Below are positions 26,555 through 35,165 of a stretch of DNA of 64,000 bases, piece after piece. The position numbers were made by a program, and so were the translations under genes. The DNA is taken from the NCBI GenBank assembly GCA_041738135.1, contig JBGSQK010000058.1:1-64000 (forward strand), in the 5' to 3' direction. Origin of the DNA: JAGOMX01 sp041738135. Lineage in GTDB: Bacteria > Pseudomonadota > Alphaproteobacteria > JAGOMX01. Numbering within the stretch: position 1 is the stretch's first letter; each line of letters starts with the position of its first letter. Below the pieces are notes generated by a model. The model was not told the DNA's origin. It did not search any database and was given only the letters and a program-made list of their open reading frames with translations.

Positions 26555-27780
26555 TGCGTAGAGTAGTTGTTACAGGTATGAGTGGTGTTACGGCACTGGG
26601 CCATAATTGGCCGGAGATCCAAGAGAATATGCGTAAAGGTGTCACCGGCACGCGTCATATGCATGAGTGGGCAGATATTCAAGGCATGAACACTGAACTG
26701 GGTGCACCCATACAGAAGCTGGACTTGGATGGTCGTTGGCCACGCAAGAAAACCCGCAGCATGGGACCAGTGGCTCTCTATGCGATTTATGCGACAGAAC
26801 AAGCCTTGTTGGATGCAGGTTTGTCAGAACATCCCGTCTTGGAGTCAGGCCGTACAGGTGTGGCTTATGGATCTAGCTTTGGCAGTCCGGAACCCATGAC
26901 AGAATTTGCTGAATTACTGTTTCACCGCAGTTTAAAGAAGTTAACGGCCACCAGCTATATTCGCATGATGAGCCACACCGCTGCCGTTAATATTGGTCTG
27001 TTCTGGGGTTTGAAGGGACGTATTATTCCTACTTCTACCGCTTGTACATCAGGCAGCATGGCCATTGGTTATGGGGCTGAGGCAATCCGTTACGGACTTC
27101 AAGATGTGGTTATCGCTGGCGGAGCTGAAGAAATCTGCCCATCTATGGCGTCGATTTTTGATACGCTTTATGCCACTAGCACTCGTAATGATTCTCCATC
27201 CATTACACCACGTCCCTTTGATGTGGATAGGGATGGATTGGTCATCGGCGAAGGTGCTGCGACACTTATTTTAGAAGAATATGAGCATGCGGTCGCCCGT
27301 GGCGCAACTATATATGCAGAAGTAGTGGGATTTGGAACGAATACGGATGGTAATCACGTTACACAACCTACAGCACAGACCATGGAAGTTGCTATGCGCA
27401 TGGCATTAAAAGATGCAGGGCTAGAATCTTCTGAGATTGGTTTTGTGAATGGCCATGGAACGGCAACCGAATTTGGCGACATTGCTGAATCGGAAGCAAC
27501 CTATGCTGTGTTTGGTGACAAAACACCTATCCACTCCTTAAAAAGCTATTTCGGCCATACACTTGGTGCTTGTGGATCCATGGAAGCTTGGCTGGGCATT
27601 GAAATGATGCGCGAAGGCTGGTTTGCACCGACAGCTAACTTGCATTCTGTCGACCCGCGTTGTGCGCCGCTTGACTATGTGATGAATGAAGGTCGGGAAC
27701 TTGAGATCGAGTATTTTATGAACAATAACTTCGCCTTTGGCGGCATAAATACCAGTCTAATTTTTAAAAAGACTATTTAA
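26554..27780 (+). CDS. Beta-ketoacyl-ACP synthase (FabF-like), last gene of the polyene operon
   Basis: The 408-residue condensing enzyme has Cys in PTSTACTSGSMAIGYG, His in NGHGTATEFGD and His in LKSYFGHTLGACGSMEAW. It is therefore catalytically complete and not a chain-length factor. Aryl-polyene systems use several ketosynthases, one often started on the aryl-acyl carrier and another as partner of a chain-length factor; this one or the fusion at 24181 could fill either position. The gene ends tail to tail with a small minus-strand gene, overlapping by 8 bases, and no clear hairpin terminator follows. Confidence 0.92.
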   Translation: MRRVVVTGMSGVTALGHNWPEIQENMRKGVTGTRHMHEWADIQGMNTELGAPIQKLDLDGRWPRKKTRSMGPVALYAIYATEQALLDAGLSEHPVLESGRTGVAYGSSFGSPEPMTEFAELLFHRSLKKLTATSYIRMMSHTAAVNIGLFWGLKGRIIPTSTACTSGSMAIGYGAEAIRYGLQDVVIAGGAEEICPSMASIFDTLYATSTRNDSPSITPRPFDVDRDGLVIGEGAATLILEEYEHAVARGATIYAEVVGFGTNTDGNHVTQPTAQTMEVAMRMALKDAGLESSEIGFVNGHGTATEFGDIAESEATYAVFGDKTPIHSLKSYFGHTLGACGSMEAWLGIEMMREGWFAPTANLHSVDPRCAPLDYVMNEGRELEIEYFMNNNFAFGGINTSLIFKKTI

Positions 27781-27973
27781 GCGATTGATAGCTGCCCACA
27801 TAATCGTTTAAAGGGGCTGGTTTGCACTGCTTTTGTGATTCGTATGGCTCCACAGAGTATTCTGGAAACAGACCCTGTATGACGCTCTCGTAATGAAAAC
27901 CTAACATCAGACCGGTAAATATGAGAACCAATGTAATGACGGATGTTTTAGCCTTCGCGGTTAATTCTGTCAT
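27773..27973 (-). CDS. Small single-span membrane protein, unknown function
   Basis: The 66-residue protein has one hydrophobic helix at about residues 10-27 and a short polar C-terminal tail with one Cys. Its ATG is preceded by GGGAG about 8 bases upstream, a strong reason to regard it as real although it is short. It is convergent with the polyene operon and overlaps its last gene by 8 bases. I do not recognise the family. Confidence 0.6.
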   Translation of the reverse strand: MTELTAKAKTSVITLVLIFTGLMLGFHYESVIQGLFPEYSVEPYESQKQCKPAPLNDYVGSYQSLK

Positions 27974-28100
27974 TGGATTCTCCCTTGGTGTGTATTAACA
28001 GAATGCCAAGGGAATATTAATGGAGAGTTAATAGGTCTCGACTGCAGAATAATAATTTATAAGCAATTGAAACGTTGAACAATTTCTTAATGCTGTTAAC

Positions 28101-29390
28101 ATGGGGATTCTTCAAATTATGGGAACCTGTATCGTGTCTGAAAAAGTATTAGTAACCTCCTTGAGCAAGCGCGGCGAGGGGATGGCAATTGCCTCCTGCG
28201 GCGTTATAACGGTGCCTTTCACTCTGCCTGGTGAAACAGCTGAAATTGAACTGATCCCCACTAAGGATAAAAACTGGGGACAATTAATTGGGATTACGGA
28301 TGCTAGCTCTTCCCGAGTTGAATCACAATGCCAGCATTATGGGGTTTGTGGTGGCTGTTCTTTGCAGCACTTGGATACGTCTACTTACACTGCCTTCAAG
28401 AAAAGCCAAGTGACCAATACACTTTCTGCTTATGGTTTAGATCCGCAAGTGGTGACGGATCCCATTGTTATTGGCCCTCACCAACGTAGACGAGTCGACT
28501 TTCTCGCACGTAAATTCCCCGATGGCCTCACCATGGGATATTATCAGGTGAATGCTCGAAGGCGCATTAATTTGAAAAGCTGCGCCATCGTTAATCCTAA
28601 AATTGATGCTTTATTGGAGCCCCTGGAAAAGCTCCTGGATCAAGTTCTGGAAATGAAGGAACTGGTCCACATCTTCATCTTAAGTGCGGAGAATGGTATT
28701 GACCTGCTGTTGGCTGGATTTAAGCGCACTTTGAATGAAACAGAAAAATCCATCCTCATTGAGTTCGCAGAAACAAACAAGCTAGCTCGCCTTTCCTATA
28801 AAATCAAACGCCAGTCATATGAACTTTATTTGAGTGAAACGCCTTATGTGAGCTTTGCTGGTTATAAAATGGCTGTGGATCCTAACGTCTTCCTACAAGC
28901 AAGTTCCAAGGCCGACGAAGTTTTAGCCCATTTGGTTGTGGAAGCATTGCCTGAGGATGCAAAGTATGTACTGGATTTGTTCTGCGGGCGAGGAACGCTG
29001 TCTCTACCCATCATGGCCAGCGGTCGTCAAGTATCTGGGCTTGAGGGTGATAAGCATGCCATTAAGGCCCTCACCGAGCTGGAAGCTCCCAATCTGGGTG
29101 CCGATGTGAGGGATTTATTTGAGCATCCGTTAGTCGCTTCAGAGCTCAAGTCATTTCACGCGGTGGTGATGAATCCCCCGCGCAGTGGCGTCAAAGGTCA
29201 AATTCCTTACTTAGCACAGGCCAAAATCCCGACCGTTGTATATGTGTCATGTAATCCAGAAACCTTTGCTAAAGACATGGCTGAATTGTGTTCTCTGGGA
29301 TACGTTTTGGAAAAAGTAACACCTGTGGATCAATTCATGTGGTCTCATCATGTGGAAGTGGTGGGTATAGCTAGGCTTGCAAATCACTGA
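28101..29390 (+). CDS. TrmA/RlmD-family RNA 5-methyluridine methyltransferase
   Basis: The protein has an N-terminal TRAM-like RNA-binding segment, four cysteines for an iron-sulfur cluster (CQHYGVCGGC... and a later CAI), the SAM site LDLFCGRGTLSLP, NPPRSGV, and the nucleophilic Cys in VYVSCNPETFAKDMAEL. It should methylate a uridine C5 in 23S rRNA or tRNA; which site cannot be decided here. The start is uncertain: ATG 28101, ATG 28119 (GGGGA 11 bases upstream) and GTG 28134 (GGGA 9 bases upstream) are all in frame, and the TRAM domain begins just after the last. It is a single gene with no operon partner. Confidence 0.9.
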   Translation: MGILQIMGTCIVSEKVLVTSLSKRGEGMAIASCGVITVPFTLPGETAEIELIPTKDKNWGQLIGITDASSSRVESQCQHYGVCGGCSLQHLDTSTYTAFKKSQVTNTLSAYGLDPQVVTDPIVIGPHQRRRVDFLARKFPDGLTMGYYQVNARRRINLKSCAIVNPKIDALLEPLEKLLDQVLEMKELVHIFILSAENGIDLLLAGFKRTLNETEKSILIEFAETNKLARLSYKIKRQSYELYLSETPYVSFAGYKMAVDPNVFLQASSKADEVLAHLVVEALPEDAKYVLDLFCGRGTLSLPIMASGRQVSGLEGDKHAIKALTELEAPNLGADVRDLFEHPLVASELKSFHAVVMNPPRSGVKGQIPYLAQAKIPTVVYVSCNPETFAKDMAELCSLGYVLEKVTPVDQFMWSHHVEVVGIARLANH

Positions 29391-29502
29391 TTTTATTAGA
29401 TAACTGAAAATCTTTTTGAAGAATAAAACGTTTACCAAAAATTAACCACTAGAGTTTTAGAATAAACTTAACTAAAATTTTAGAGAAAGCTAAGGTGAAC
29501 AA

Positions 29503-30174
29503 ATGTATAAGATTCTTTTCGCAGGTGCGGTTATATCAACTCTAATGCTGGTTCAGGCCAAATCGGAAACCGAGAAAAATGCTCAAACAGAAGCTAAACT
29601 AGCTCCAGCTCATCAAAACGAAGCTTTGGTCAAAGCCTATGACGATGCGAAGAAAAATATTTCTGAGCATAAGGATGCTTCTACTTTGGTGAAAAATATT
29701 GCTAAGGAATTACCTTTAATTCCCGAAGAAAAAAACCTCAATACATTTCCTGCGCCGCTAGCAGCTGAGGAAAATGATCCTTCTAAGATAGCTTCTTACT
29801 ACAGGGCCGTTGCTGAAATTTACGAAAAAGAAGGCAAAAAAGCTCATGAGGCCATGACCCGTGCTCATCAAGCAAAGCATCATGCAAAACATCATCACCA
29901 GCTTAAGTCTCAACGAGCTTCGGATAAAGAAATCGCAAGCACCCATGATATCACCATGCACAAGACGACGGACAAGTATGGCAAACCATTTCAATCAGCT
30001 AAACACACTCCGCCCGCAGTTCACGGTGACTCGCAAGCCATGCAGGACAAACGCTACAGCCAGCTGAAAACTGATCACGATAAGCTGGAATTGAAGCAGA
30101 AGTTCTATACGGAAATCGCTGTGGCCATGGAGCCAAAAGAAGTTCCTGCTGCTGAGGTTAAAAAAGAATCTTAA
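29503..30174 (+). CDS. Exported His/Lys/Ala-rich protein, unknown function
   Basis: The 223-residue protein has a signal peptide (about residues 1-20, ending VQA-K) and a mature part that is almost entirely charged and helical, rich in Lys, Glu, His and Ala. A cluster HQAKHHAKHHHQ at about residues 125-136 could bind metal. No domain is recognised. AAGGTG stands 7-8 bases before the ATG. Low hydrophobicity and absence of cysteines suggest an extended or intrinsically disordered periplasmic protein. Confidence 0.65.
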   Translation: MYKILFAGAVISTLMLVQAKSETEKNAQTEAKLAPAHQNEALVKAYDDAKKNISEHKDASTLVKNIAKELPLIPEEKNLNTFPAPLAAEENDPSKIASYYRAVAEIYEKEGKKAHEAMTRAHQAKHHAKHHHQLKSQRASDKEIASTHDITMHKTTDKYGKPFQSAKHTPPAVHGDSQAMQDKRYSQLKTDHDKLELKQKFYTEIAVAMEPKEVPAAEVKKES

Positions 30175-30200
30175 TCTAGATACAACCGTCCTCCAAAGGT

Positions 30201-30365
30201 CGTCATCCAGAGCGCGCCTCCGCTTAGCGGAGGAAGCGAAGGATCCAGCACATGTGTGTGAGCACTTGCGAGCTCCATATTAAAATAAGATCGAGTTCGC
30301 AAGTGCTCACACTCTTTCGCTGGATCCCACGCAGCAACGCTACGCTTTTGCTGCTCTGGATGACG
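30201..30365. repeat. Palindromic repeat, family B, second copy
   Basis: A 165-bp imperfect palindrome has 13-base perfect ends (cgtcatccagagc and its complement) and an internal inverted pair tgtgagcacttgcga/tcgcaagtgctcaca. It shares the outer ends and the ggatccagcac core with 6645-6805, but its central arm differs in sequence while keeping the pairing. That pattern indicates selection on structure or repeated capture of inverted arms. It fills the gap between two convergent genes. Confidence 0.8.
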
Positions 30366-30397
30366 AGCGTTTTGGTGTATGGTTATGTCTGGACAAT

Positions 30398-32407
30398 CTA
30401 TTCCTTAAAAATGCGGTCTATGAAGGCCGCATTTTCTTTTGCAAAGGTGGCTGTTATATGGCCGCTATCCTTGTAGGTAGGCACGCCATTTTTATCTAGC
30501 AACATGCATTGACCACCAGGGCAAAAAGTTTCTGTGGGATCAATCACGATGGCGCCTGCATCTTCTGCTAATTCACGAAGCCTTGCCATAGAATCGCCAA
30601 CTTTATTTTCATGCTTCTGAAGGGCAAAGGACTCCACAGTGCTAGGTCGTGCAAAAAAGAGTCCCCTGTCCAATCGACTCATGGGGTCCGTATTTGGTGA
30701 TGATGGAATATTCAGGATTACGTACACTTTTTTATGCTGGGCTATTAATTTGAGTATCATGGACTTAAAGTCCACTACCCTATTTGCATTTGGGTCTTTA
30801 TCAGGAAAATCGTAACTAATCCATTGAGCACATAAGACAACTATTTTTACATCATCACTAAAGATGAATTCATGAGCATTCTCAAGAAAGGCCATTGATG
30901 CTTTATTCTTAGGGTATCCTGGCAATGGAAATTGAGCGGAGTGTTCCACAAAGACAGCCGTATGACTGGCTCTTAAATTGCGATCCTCAGATAATATCTT
31001 TTCAATGCGGGGCCAGTATTGCTTCATGTTACTGTCACCAAAGAATGCAATGACCGTTTCTCCATCCCCATAACTTTTGAAAGGAAATCCGCGCGCATCA
31101 AATTTGGTCAGATGCTCTGAAGGTGATAGCCAATCCTTTCTTGCTTGCTCAAATTTAGCGAGCCTCGAATCTTGGTCCAGAAGCATAGGTAAGGTTTCTA
31201 TGGATTTGGTGGCGAGAATAGAAAACACTGCGCCAAAGGCCACCATAACTATGCAAAGCGGGTACACCCAAGATTTCATGGCTTTGCGTATGGGTTTTTC
31301 CATGAGAAATGTGGTCAAAGCGGCCAGGATGAATGAACTAACCAATATACCTAAACGCATACTGAGGCTAGGTTCTTGGTTCAAGATGTGAGCAAATGAA
31401 ATCATGGGCCAGTGCCACAGATATAACGAGTAACTGATGAGCCCTACCCAGACCACAGGCTTCCACGAAAGGGCATAGCTATTGATCCAAGACGAGAGAC
31501 CAACAATAAGCAGGCACGTGCCTAAAACGGGGAAAGCCGCACGCCAGCCTGGGAAAGGATCATTTTGAGAAAAACATACGCATGCATATATGATCAGTCC
31601 TAAACCCAAGGTCGAAGCAATGTTTGCTAATGGCCTAGAAACGTTCTGTAAGTTAGCCTGTGAATTTGAATGATAATTGTACGCCAGCAGCCCTCCCGCC
31701 AATAATTCCCATGCTCGGGTAGGTAGCGCATAAAAAACAAACTTAGAATGATCCGCTAAAAATATTAAATTAGAGGCAATGGATAAAATGAAAAGGAACG
31801 TTAGTGAGAATACCAGCTTTCGATTTTTCAACTTATACATGCCCCATAAGAATAGAGGATAGAGGATGTAAAACTGCTCCTCGATACTTAAAGACCAGAG
31901 ATGCAACAGGGGCTTAAGATGAGCTTCCACATCAAAATACCCCGCGGAGCGGTAAAAATACCAATTGGTTTGAAACAGGGTGGTGTATTTGGCGGATTTG
32001 ACGAGGGAATAGAATTCAGCGGGGAGTAAAGCCAACCAGCCAAAAATGACAGTTACAAGGACAACCAGTAAGAGGGTAGGAAATATGCGCCGAATGCGGC
32101 GGGCGTAAAAGGAGGAGAAACTGAATGAATCTTTACTCAACTGATTCCAGATAATGGAGGAAATCAAATAACCGGAAATAACAAAAAATATGTCGACACC
32201 GATAAATCCACCTGAAAGCAGGGCTGGAAACAAGTGAAAGATGACCACTGAAAGAACCGCTATAGCCCTCATGCCATCGATGTCGGGTCTATGCTCCAAA
32301 TGGTGGAGAGGCGTCGTTACAACCTTGAGATTTGTTTCTGCTGGAATTCCAGACTGTTTACTCGGTTGTTGGGTAACTTTCTGTTCTGCTAGCAAACGAC
32401 GCGGCAT
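30398..32407 (-). CDS. OafA/YrhL-type acyltransferase with SGNH domain
   Basis: The 669-residue protein has an N-terminal acyltransferase-3 membrane domain (about residues 35-385, around ten helices) with the family start HRPDIDGMRAIAVLSVVIFH and FIGVDIFFVISGYL. A periplasmic SGNH-type domain follows (about 420-665) with GDSN at the nucleophile block and DSGHIT near the end supplying Asp and His. Such proteins O-acetylate surface polysaccharides, peptidoglycan or lipid A sugars. The usual GDSH-like block reads GDSN here. There is no sugar-biosynthesis operon around it, so the acceptor is unknown. Confidence 0.9.
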   Translation of the reverse strand: MPRRLLAEQKVTQQPSKQSGIPAETNLKVVTTPLHHLEHRPDIDGMRAIAVLSVVIFHLFPALLSGGFIGVDIFFVISGYLISSIIWNQLSKDSFSFSSFYARRIRRIFPTLLLVVLVTVIFGWLALLPAEFYSLVKSAKYTTLFQTNWYFYRSAGYFDVEAHLKPLLHLWSLSIEEQFYILYPLFLWGMYKLKNRKLVFSLTFLFILSIASNLIFLADHSKFVFYALPTRAWELLAGGLLAYNYHSNSQANLQNVSRPLANIASTLGLGLIIYACVCFSQNDPFPGWRAAFPVLGTCLLIVGLSSWINSYALSWKPVVWVGLISYSLYLWHWPMISFAHILNQEPSLSMRLGILVSSFILAALTTFLMEKPIRKAMKSWVYPLCIVMVAFGAVFSILATKSIETLPMLLDQDSRLAKFEQARKDWLSPSEHLTKFDARGFPFKSYGDGETVIAFFGDSNMKQYWPRIEKILSEDRNLRASHTAVFVEHSAQFPLPGYPKNKASMAFLENAHEFIFSDDVKIVVLCAQWISYDFPDKDPNANRVVDFKSMILKLIAQHKKVYVILNIPSSPNTDPMSRLDRGLFFARPSTVESFALQKHENKVGDSMARLRELAEDAGAIVIDPTETFCPGGQCMLLDKNGVPTYKDSGHITATFAKENAAFIDRIFKE

Positions 32408-32506
32408 CTGTTGATCCTAAATTAATAACCCTAGTATTATAAGAAATGTATAGTTTAGTATAAGTTTTTCGTCAATAAAATATGGCATGGATCAAAAGCT
32501 AATTCA

Positions 32507-33301
32507 TTAAAATGCTCTCTTAATAACACCATAGATTTGAGAGAGCAGAAATAAACACAATGCGGCTATAACAATAAAGGGCGCCGTTGGTACATCTAGT
32601 TCAACGGACCCTAGTATGCCCAAAACTACTGCGACCAAACCCAGGCCCATGGATCCATAAATCATATGGGCTGGGGTTCTTGAAAATATACGTGCTGTGG
32701 CGGCGGGAATAATCATCATAGCTGTAAGCAATAAGGCCCCTACCACCCTTACACTTAAAGCGACCAGCATCGCGACCATTAGCATAAATATTATTTCGTA
32801 TAATCGGATTTTGATGCCTTCGACAGCGGCCAAATCTGAATTTATAGTTATGGCCAACAGGTTTTTCCAAACTAAAATAAAGACACCTCCGATGACGAGC
32901 AAGCCTGTAAAGAGTTCCCTCAGGTCAGAATTTGATACGGTTAGGATATCGCCGAAAAGATAGCTTTCTAAATCGGCTATACCCCCACCTGCTAAAGCGA
33001 AAAAGACGAGGCCTACGGCTAGTAAGCTGTGAGCTAGTATGGCAAGCCATGTATCGATAGGTAGCCATCGTTGCTCACGCAAAAAAGCAAGGAGCACGCC
33101 CACGACTAACGCGATGAAAAATATTCCCCAAAACGGAATTAAATCAGCAATGAGTGCTAAGGCTACTCCTGCTATGGCGGAATGGGATAGAGTGTCGCCG
33201 ATGAAAGCGATACGCCGCCATACCACAAAGCATCCCAAGGGCCCAAGAACGAGAGAGAGCCCTACCCCGGCTAATAATGAGTTGATTAAGAAACTAGACA
33301 T
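32507..33301 (-). CDS. znuB: Zinc/manganese ABC transporter permease (ZnuB type)
   Basis: The roughly 264-residue integral membrane protein of the ABC-3 family has about eight helices and the segment LGPLGCFVVWRRIAFIGDTLSHSAIAG. The true start is the ATG at 33301, which has GGAAGG 8 bases upstream and overlaps the end of the ATPase gene. The longer open frame to 33370 is only the His-codon tail of that gene read in another frame. It would form the membrane channel for Zn or Mn uptake with the ATPase encoded just upstream. No metal-binding protein (ZnuA) is in the window. Confidence 0.9.
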   Translation of the reverse strand: MSSFLINSLLAGVGLSLVLGPLGCFVVWRRIAFIGDTLSHSAIAGVALALIADLIPFWGIFFIALVVGVLLAFLREQRWLPIDTWLAILAHSLLAVGLVFFALAGGGIADLESYLFGDILTVSNSDLRELFTGLLVIGGVFILVWKNLLAITINSDLAAVEGIKIRLYEIIFMLMVAMLVALSVRVVGALLLTAMMIIPAATARIFSRTPAHMIYGSMGLGLVAVVLGILGSVELDVPTAPFIVIAALCLFLLSQIYGVIKRAF

Positions 33302-34037
33302 CTGATTTGCCTTCCACGTGATCGTGATCATGATCATGCTCATGGTCATGCTCATGTTTATAGGGAGCAAAAATTTGGGGGCTAAACAAATTCATATATT
33401 CTGGATTGGAAATTATCTTTTCAGGGCGACCTTGACAGCAAATATGTTTATTCAAACAGACCACTTGGTCGCTGGCGGAAAAGACCATGTGCATGTCATG
33501 GGAGACAATGACCATGGCACAGCCCCATCGTTTTCGTATTTGTGCTAAAAGTTCGTACAGAGCCTTCTGGCCACTAATGTCTACGCCTTGCACAGGCTCG
33601 TCCAACACCAATAGCTCGGGTAAGGACATCAGAGCCCTCGCCAGTAATACGCGTTGGAATTCTCCGCCAGAAAGATCATGCATGGAACTGTGCCTGAGCC
33701 GAACAGCTCCTACGCTTTCCAAAACTTCACCCACGGACAGCTTTCTTGGTAGTGTGGTAAGCTTTAAAAAATACTCAACGGTGATAGGCAGGCTCATATC
33801 CACATGAAGCTTTTGCGGCATATATCCAATGGTGGTTTTTTCTTTGATGAGAGCCTCGCCGGATGTGGGTTTGATCAAACCCAGTAGAATTTTAAGTAAG
33901 GTTGATTTACCAGCACCATTGGGACCTATAATGGTAACTACACTGCCCCTTTTAATGGACAAGTTGATGTTCGATAAAATCTCGGTTTTACCAATGTAAA
34001 GATCTACGTTCGAGATTTTAACCAGGGGTTTATTCAT
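33294..34037 (-). CDS. znuC: Zinc/manganese ABC transporter ATPase (ZnuC type) with His-rich tail
   Basis: The 247-residue ABC ATPase has Walker A GPNGAGKST, signature LSGGEFQRVLLARAL, Walker B ELLVLDEP and the switch His in VIVSHD. The C-terminus carries a histidine tail of alternating His-Glu/Asp (KHEHDHEHDHDHDH), unusual for the ATPase since such stretches normally sit in the periplasmic ZnuA. It may act as a cytoplasmic zinc sensor or sink, which is inference. The gene overlaps its neighbours by 8 bases on each side, giving a tight three-gene unit with the glycosyltransferase-like gene upstream and the permease downstream. Confidence 0.92.
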   Translation of the reverse strand: MNKPLVKISNVDLYIGKTEILSNINLSIKRGSVVTIIGPNGAGKSTLLKILLGLIKPTSGEALIKEKTTIGYMPQKLHVDMSLPITVEYFLKLTTLPRKLSVGEVLESVGAVRLRHSSMHDLSGGEFQRVLLARALMSLPELLVLDEPVQGVDISGQKALYELLAQIRKRWGCAMVIVSHDMHMVFSASDQVVCLNKHICCQGRPEKIISNPEYMNLFSPQIFAPYKHEHDHEHDHDHDHVEGKSDV

Positions 34038-35058
34038 TCATATTATCTTTTTTGTATATGGCCGATGTCTTAGCATATATTACTATACTTAGGATGATAT
34101 AGAATAAAAAGTTCATGCCTAACTTCGTAAATGAAGGCTCAGGCAAAAAGTATGCAACGAAAGCCCCCTGCAATAGAATCAGCATCATGTAAGTCAAGGA
34201 GACTTGTGTATGGCTCCAGCCCAGAGCCACCAGCCGGTGGAAGAGGAATTCTTTGTGAGGCTGAAACACGTTCTTCCTTTTTTTCAGTCGCATACAAAAA
34301 GTCAGTGTCGCATCATAAATAAAAGGCAGAAAGAGCAAAGGGATAATATAGAAGCGGAATGCATCGTTGGTCACAGGCTCAACCATCAGCGTTGCTAAGG
34401 CAAATAGTGTTCCTAGAAACTGGCTGCCCACATCGCTCATGAAGATGCGGCCATAATGAAAATTGTAGCGCAAATAACCTAACAGCGCGAAGATCAAGCC
34501 ATAAAACACAAAATACAGAGGATTCATAACGGGCATAAACAGCAACGTTAGGATGCTGACCATCAGCGCCCCACCGGCGGCAAGCCCATTTAGGCCATCC
34601 ATGAAATTAAAAGCGTTAATAAATCCCACAATCCATAGAATGGTAATCACGATGCCAAAAGGGCCCAGCTCAATTTCATCTACTCCCGGCAAGGGAACAT
34701 AGTCAATGGTCAAGCCACATAGCACCATCACCATAGCAACAGCCACTTGTGCCACCAATCTTGGCTTGTGGGACAGATGAAAAACATCATCCATAAGCCC
34801 AACTGCACCCATACCTGCAGACAAAACCAGCAGCAGAAAAGTATATGAGGAAAATAAGGGCACAAGAAATATTTCTGATACAGCTAGGAAGAAAAACAAT
34901 GACAATATTATGGCAACACCACCACCCTTAGGCGTAACCACTTCATGTGAAGATCGTTCATTGGGCACATCAGCAATGCGGGCATACATCATCAATCGCG
35001 TAAGCGCAATGGACAGCAATAGAGTGATGAAAGCAGCTATAAAAATGGGTATCACCAT
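34030..35058 (-). CDS. Polyprenyl-phosphate sugar-1-phosphate transferase (WecA/MraY family)
   Basis: The 342-residue polytopic enzyme with about ten helices has the family motifs VTPKGGGVAI, GLMDDVFHLSHKPRL (Asp-Asp), NAFNFMDGLNGLAAG and FMSDVGSQFLG, and the late RLVALGWSH histidine segment. It transfers a sugar-1-phosphate to undecaprenyl phosphate and so starts O-antigen or another surface glycan; mraY proper is normally in the division cluster, so WecA-like activity is favoured. Its ATG lies only 11 bases after the CCA end of tRNA-Gln, and those 11 bases hold no ribosome-binding site. Confidence 0.87.
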   Translation of the reverse strand: MVIPIFIAAFITLLLSIALTRLMMYARIADVPNERSSHEVVTPKGGGVAIILSLFFFLAVSEIFLVPLFSSYTFLLLVLSAGMGAVGLMDDVFHLSHKPRLVAQVAVAMVMVLCGLTIDYVPLPGVDEIELGPFGIVITILWIVGFINAFNFMDGLNGLAAGGALMVSILTLLFMPVMNPLYFVFYGLIFALLGYLRYNFHYGRIFMSDVGSQFLGTLFALATLMVEPVTNDAFRFYIIPLLFLPFIYDATLTFCMRLKKRKNVFQPHKEFLFHRLVALGWSHTQVSLTYMMLILLQGAFVAYFLPEPSFTKLGMNFLFYIILSIVIYAKTSAIYKKDNMNE

Positions 35059-35069
35059 TGTAAAGAAGT

Positions 35070-35143
35070 TGGCTGGGGAACCAGGATTCGAACCTAGGCT
35101 GCACGAGTCAGAGTCGCGAGTTCTACCACTAAACTATTCCCCA
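35070..35143 (-). tRNA. tRNA-Gln (anticodon CTG)
   Basis: The 74 bases include an encoded 3' CCA. The acceptor stem is UGGGGAA/UUCCCCA with discriminator G, and the T loop is GTTCGAATC. The anticodon stem CGCGA/UCGUG closes a 7-base loop CUCUGAC, which places anticodon CUG at 35109-35111. U1-A72 and this anticodon match glutamine identity. It lies directly in front of the WecA/MraY-like gene on the same strand. Confidence 0.92.
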
Positions 35144-35165
35144 GTAGATCTTATAAAACACTTTG

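Noticed and set aside
33302..33370. N-terminal extension of the ZnuB frame (Met/Ile/Thr-rich start)
   Set aside because: It is the His-codon repeat of znuC read in another frame; the ATG at 33301 has a strong ribosome-binding site.
33294..33370. Short-period DNA repeat taken as a possible microsatellite or CRISPR-like array
   Set aside because: It is in-frame coding sequence for alternating His and acidic residues at the end of znuC; there are no spacers.
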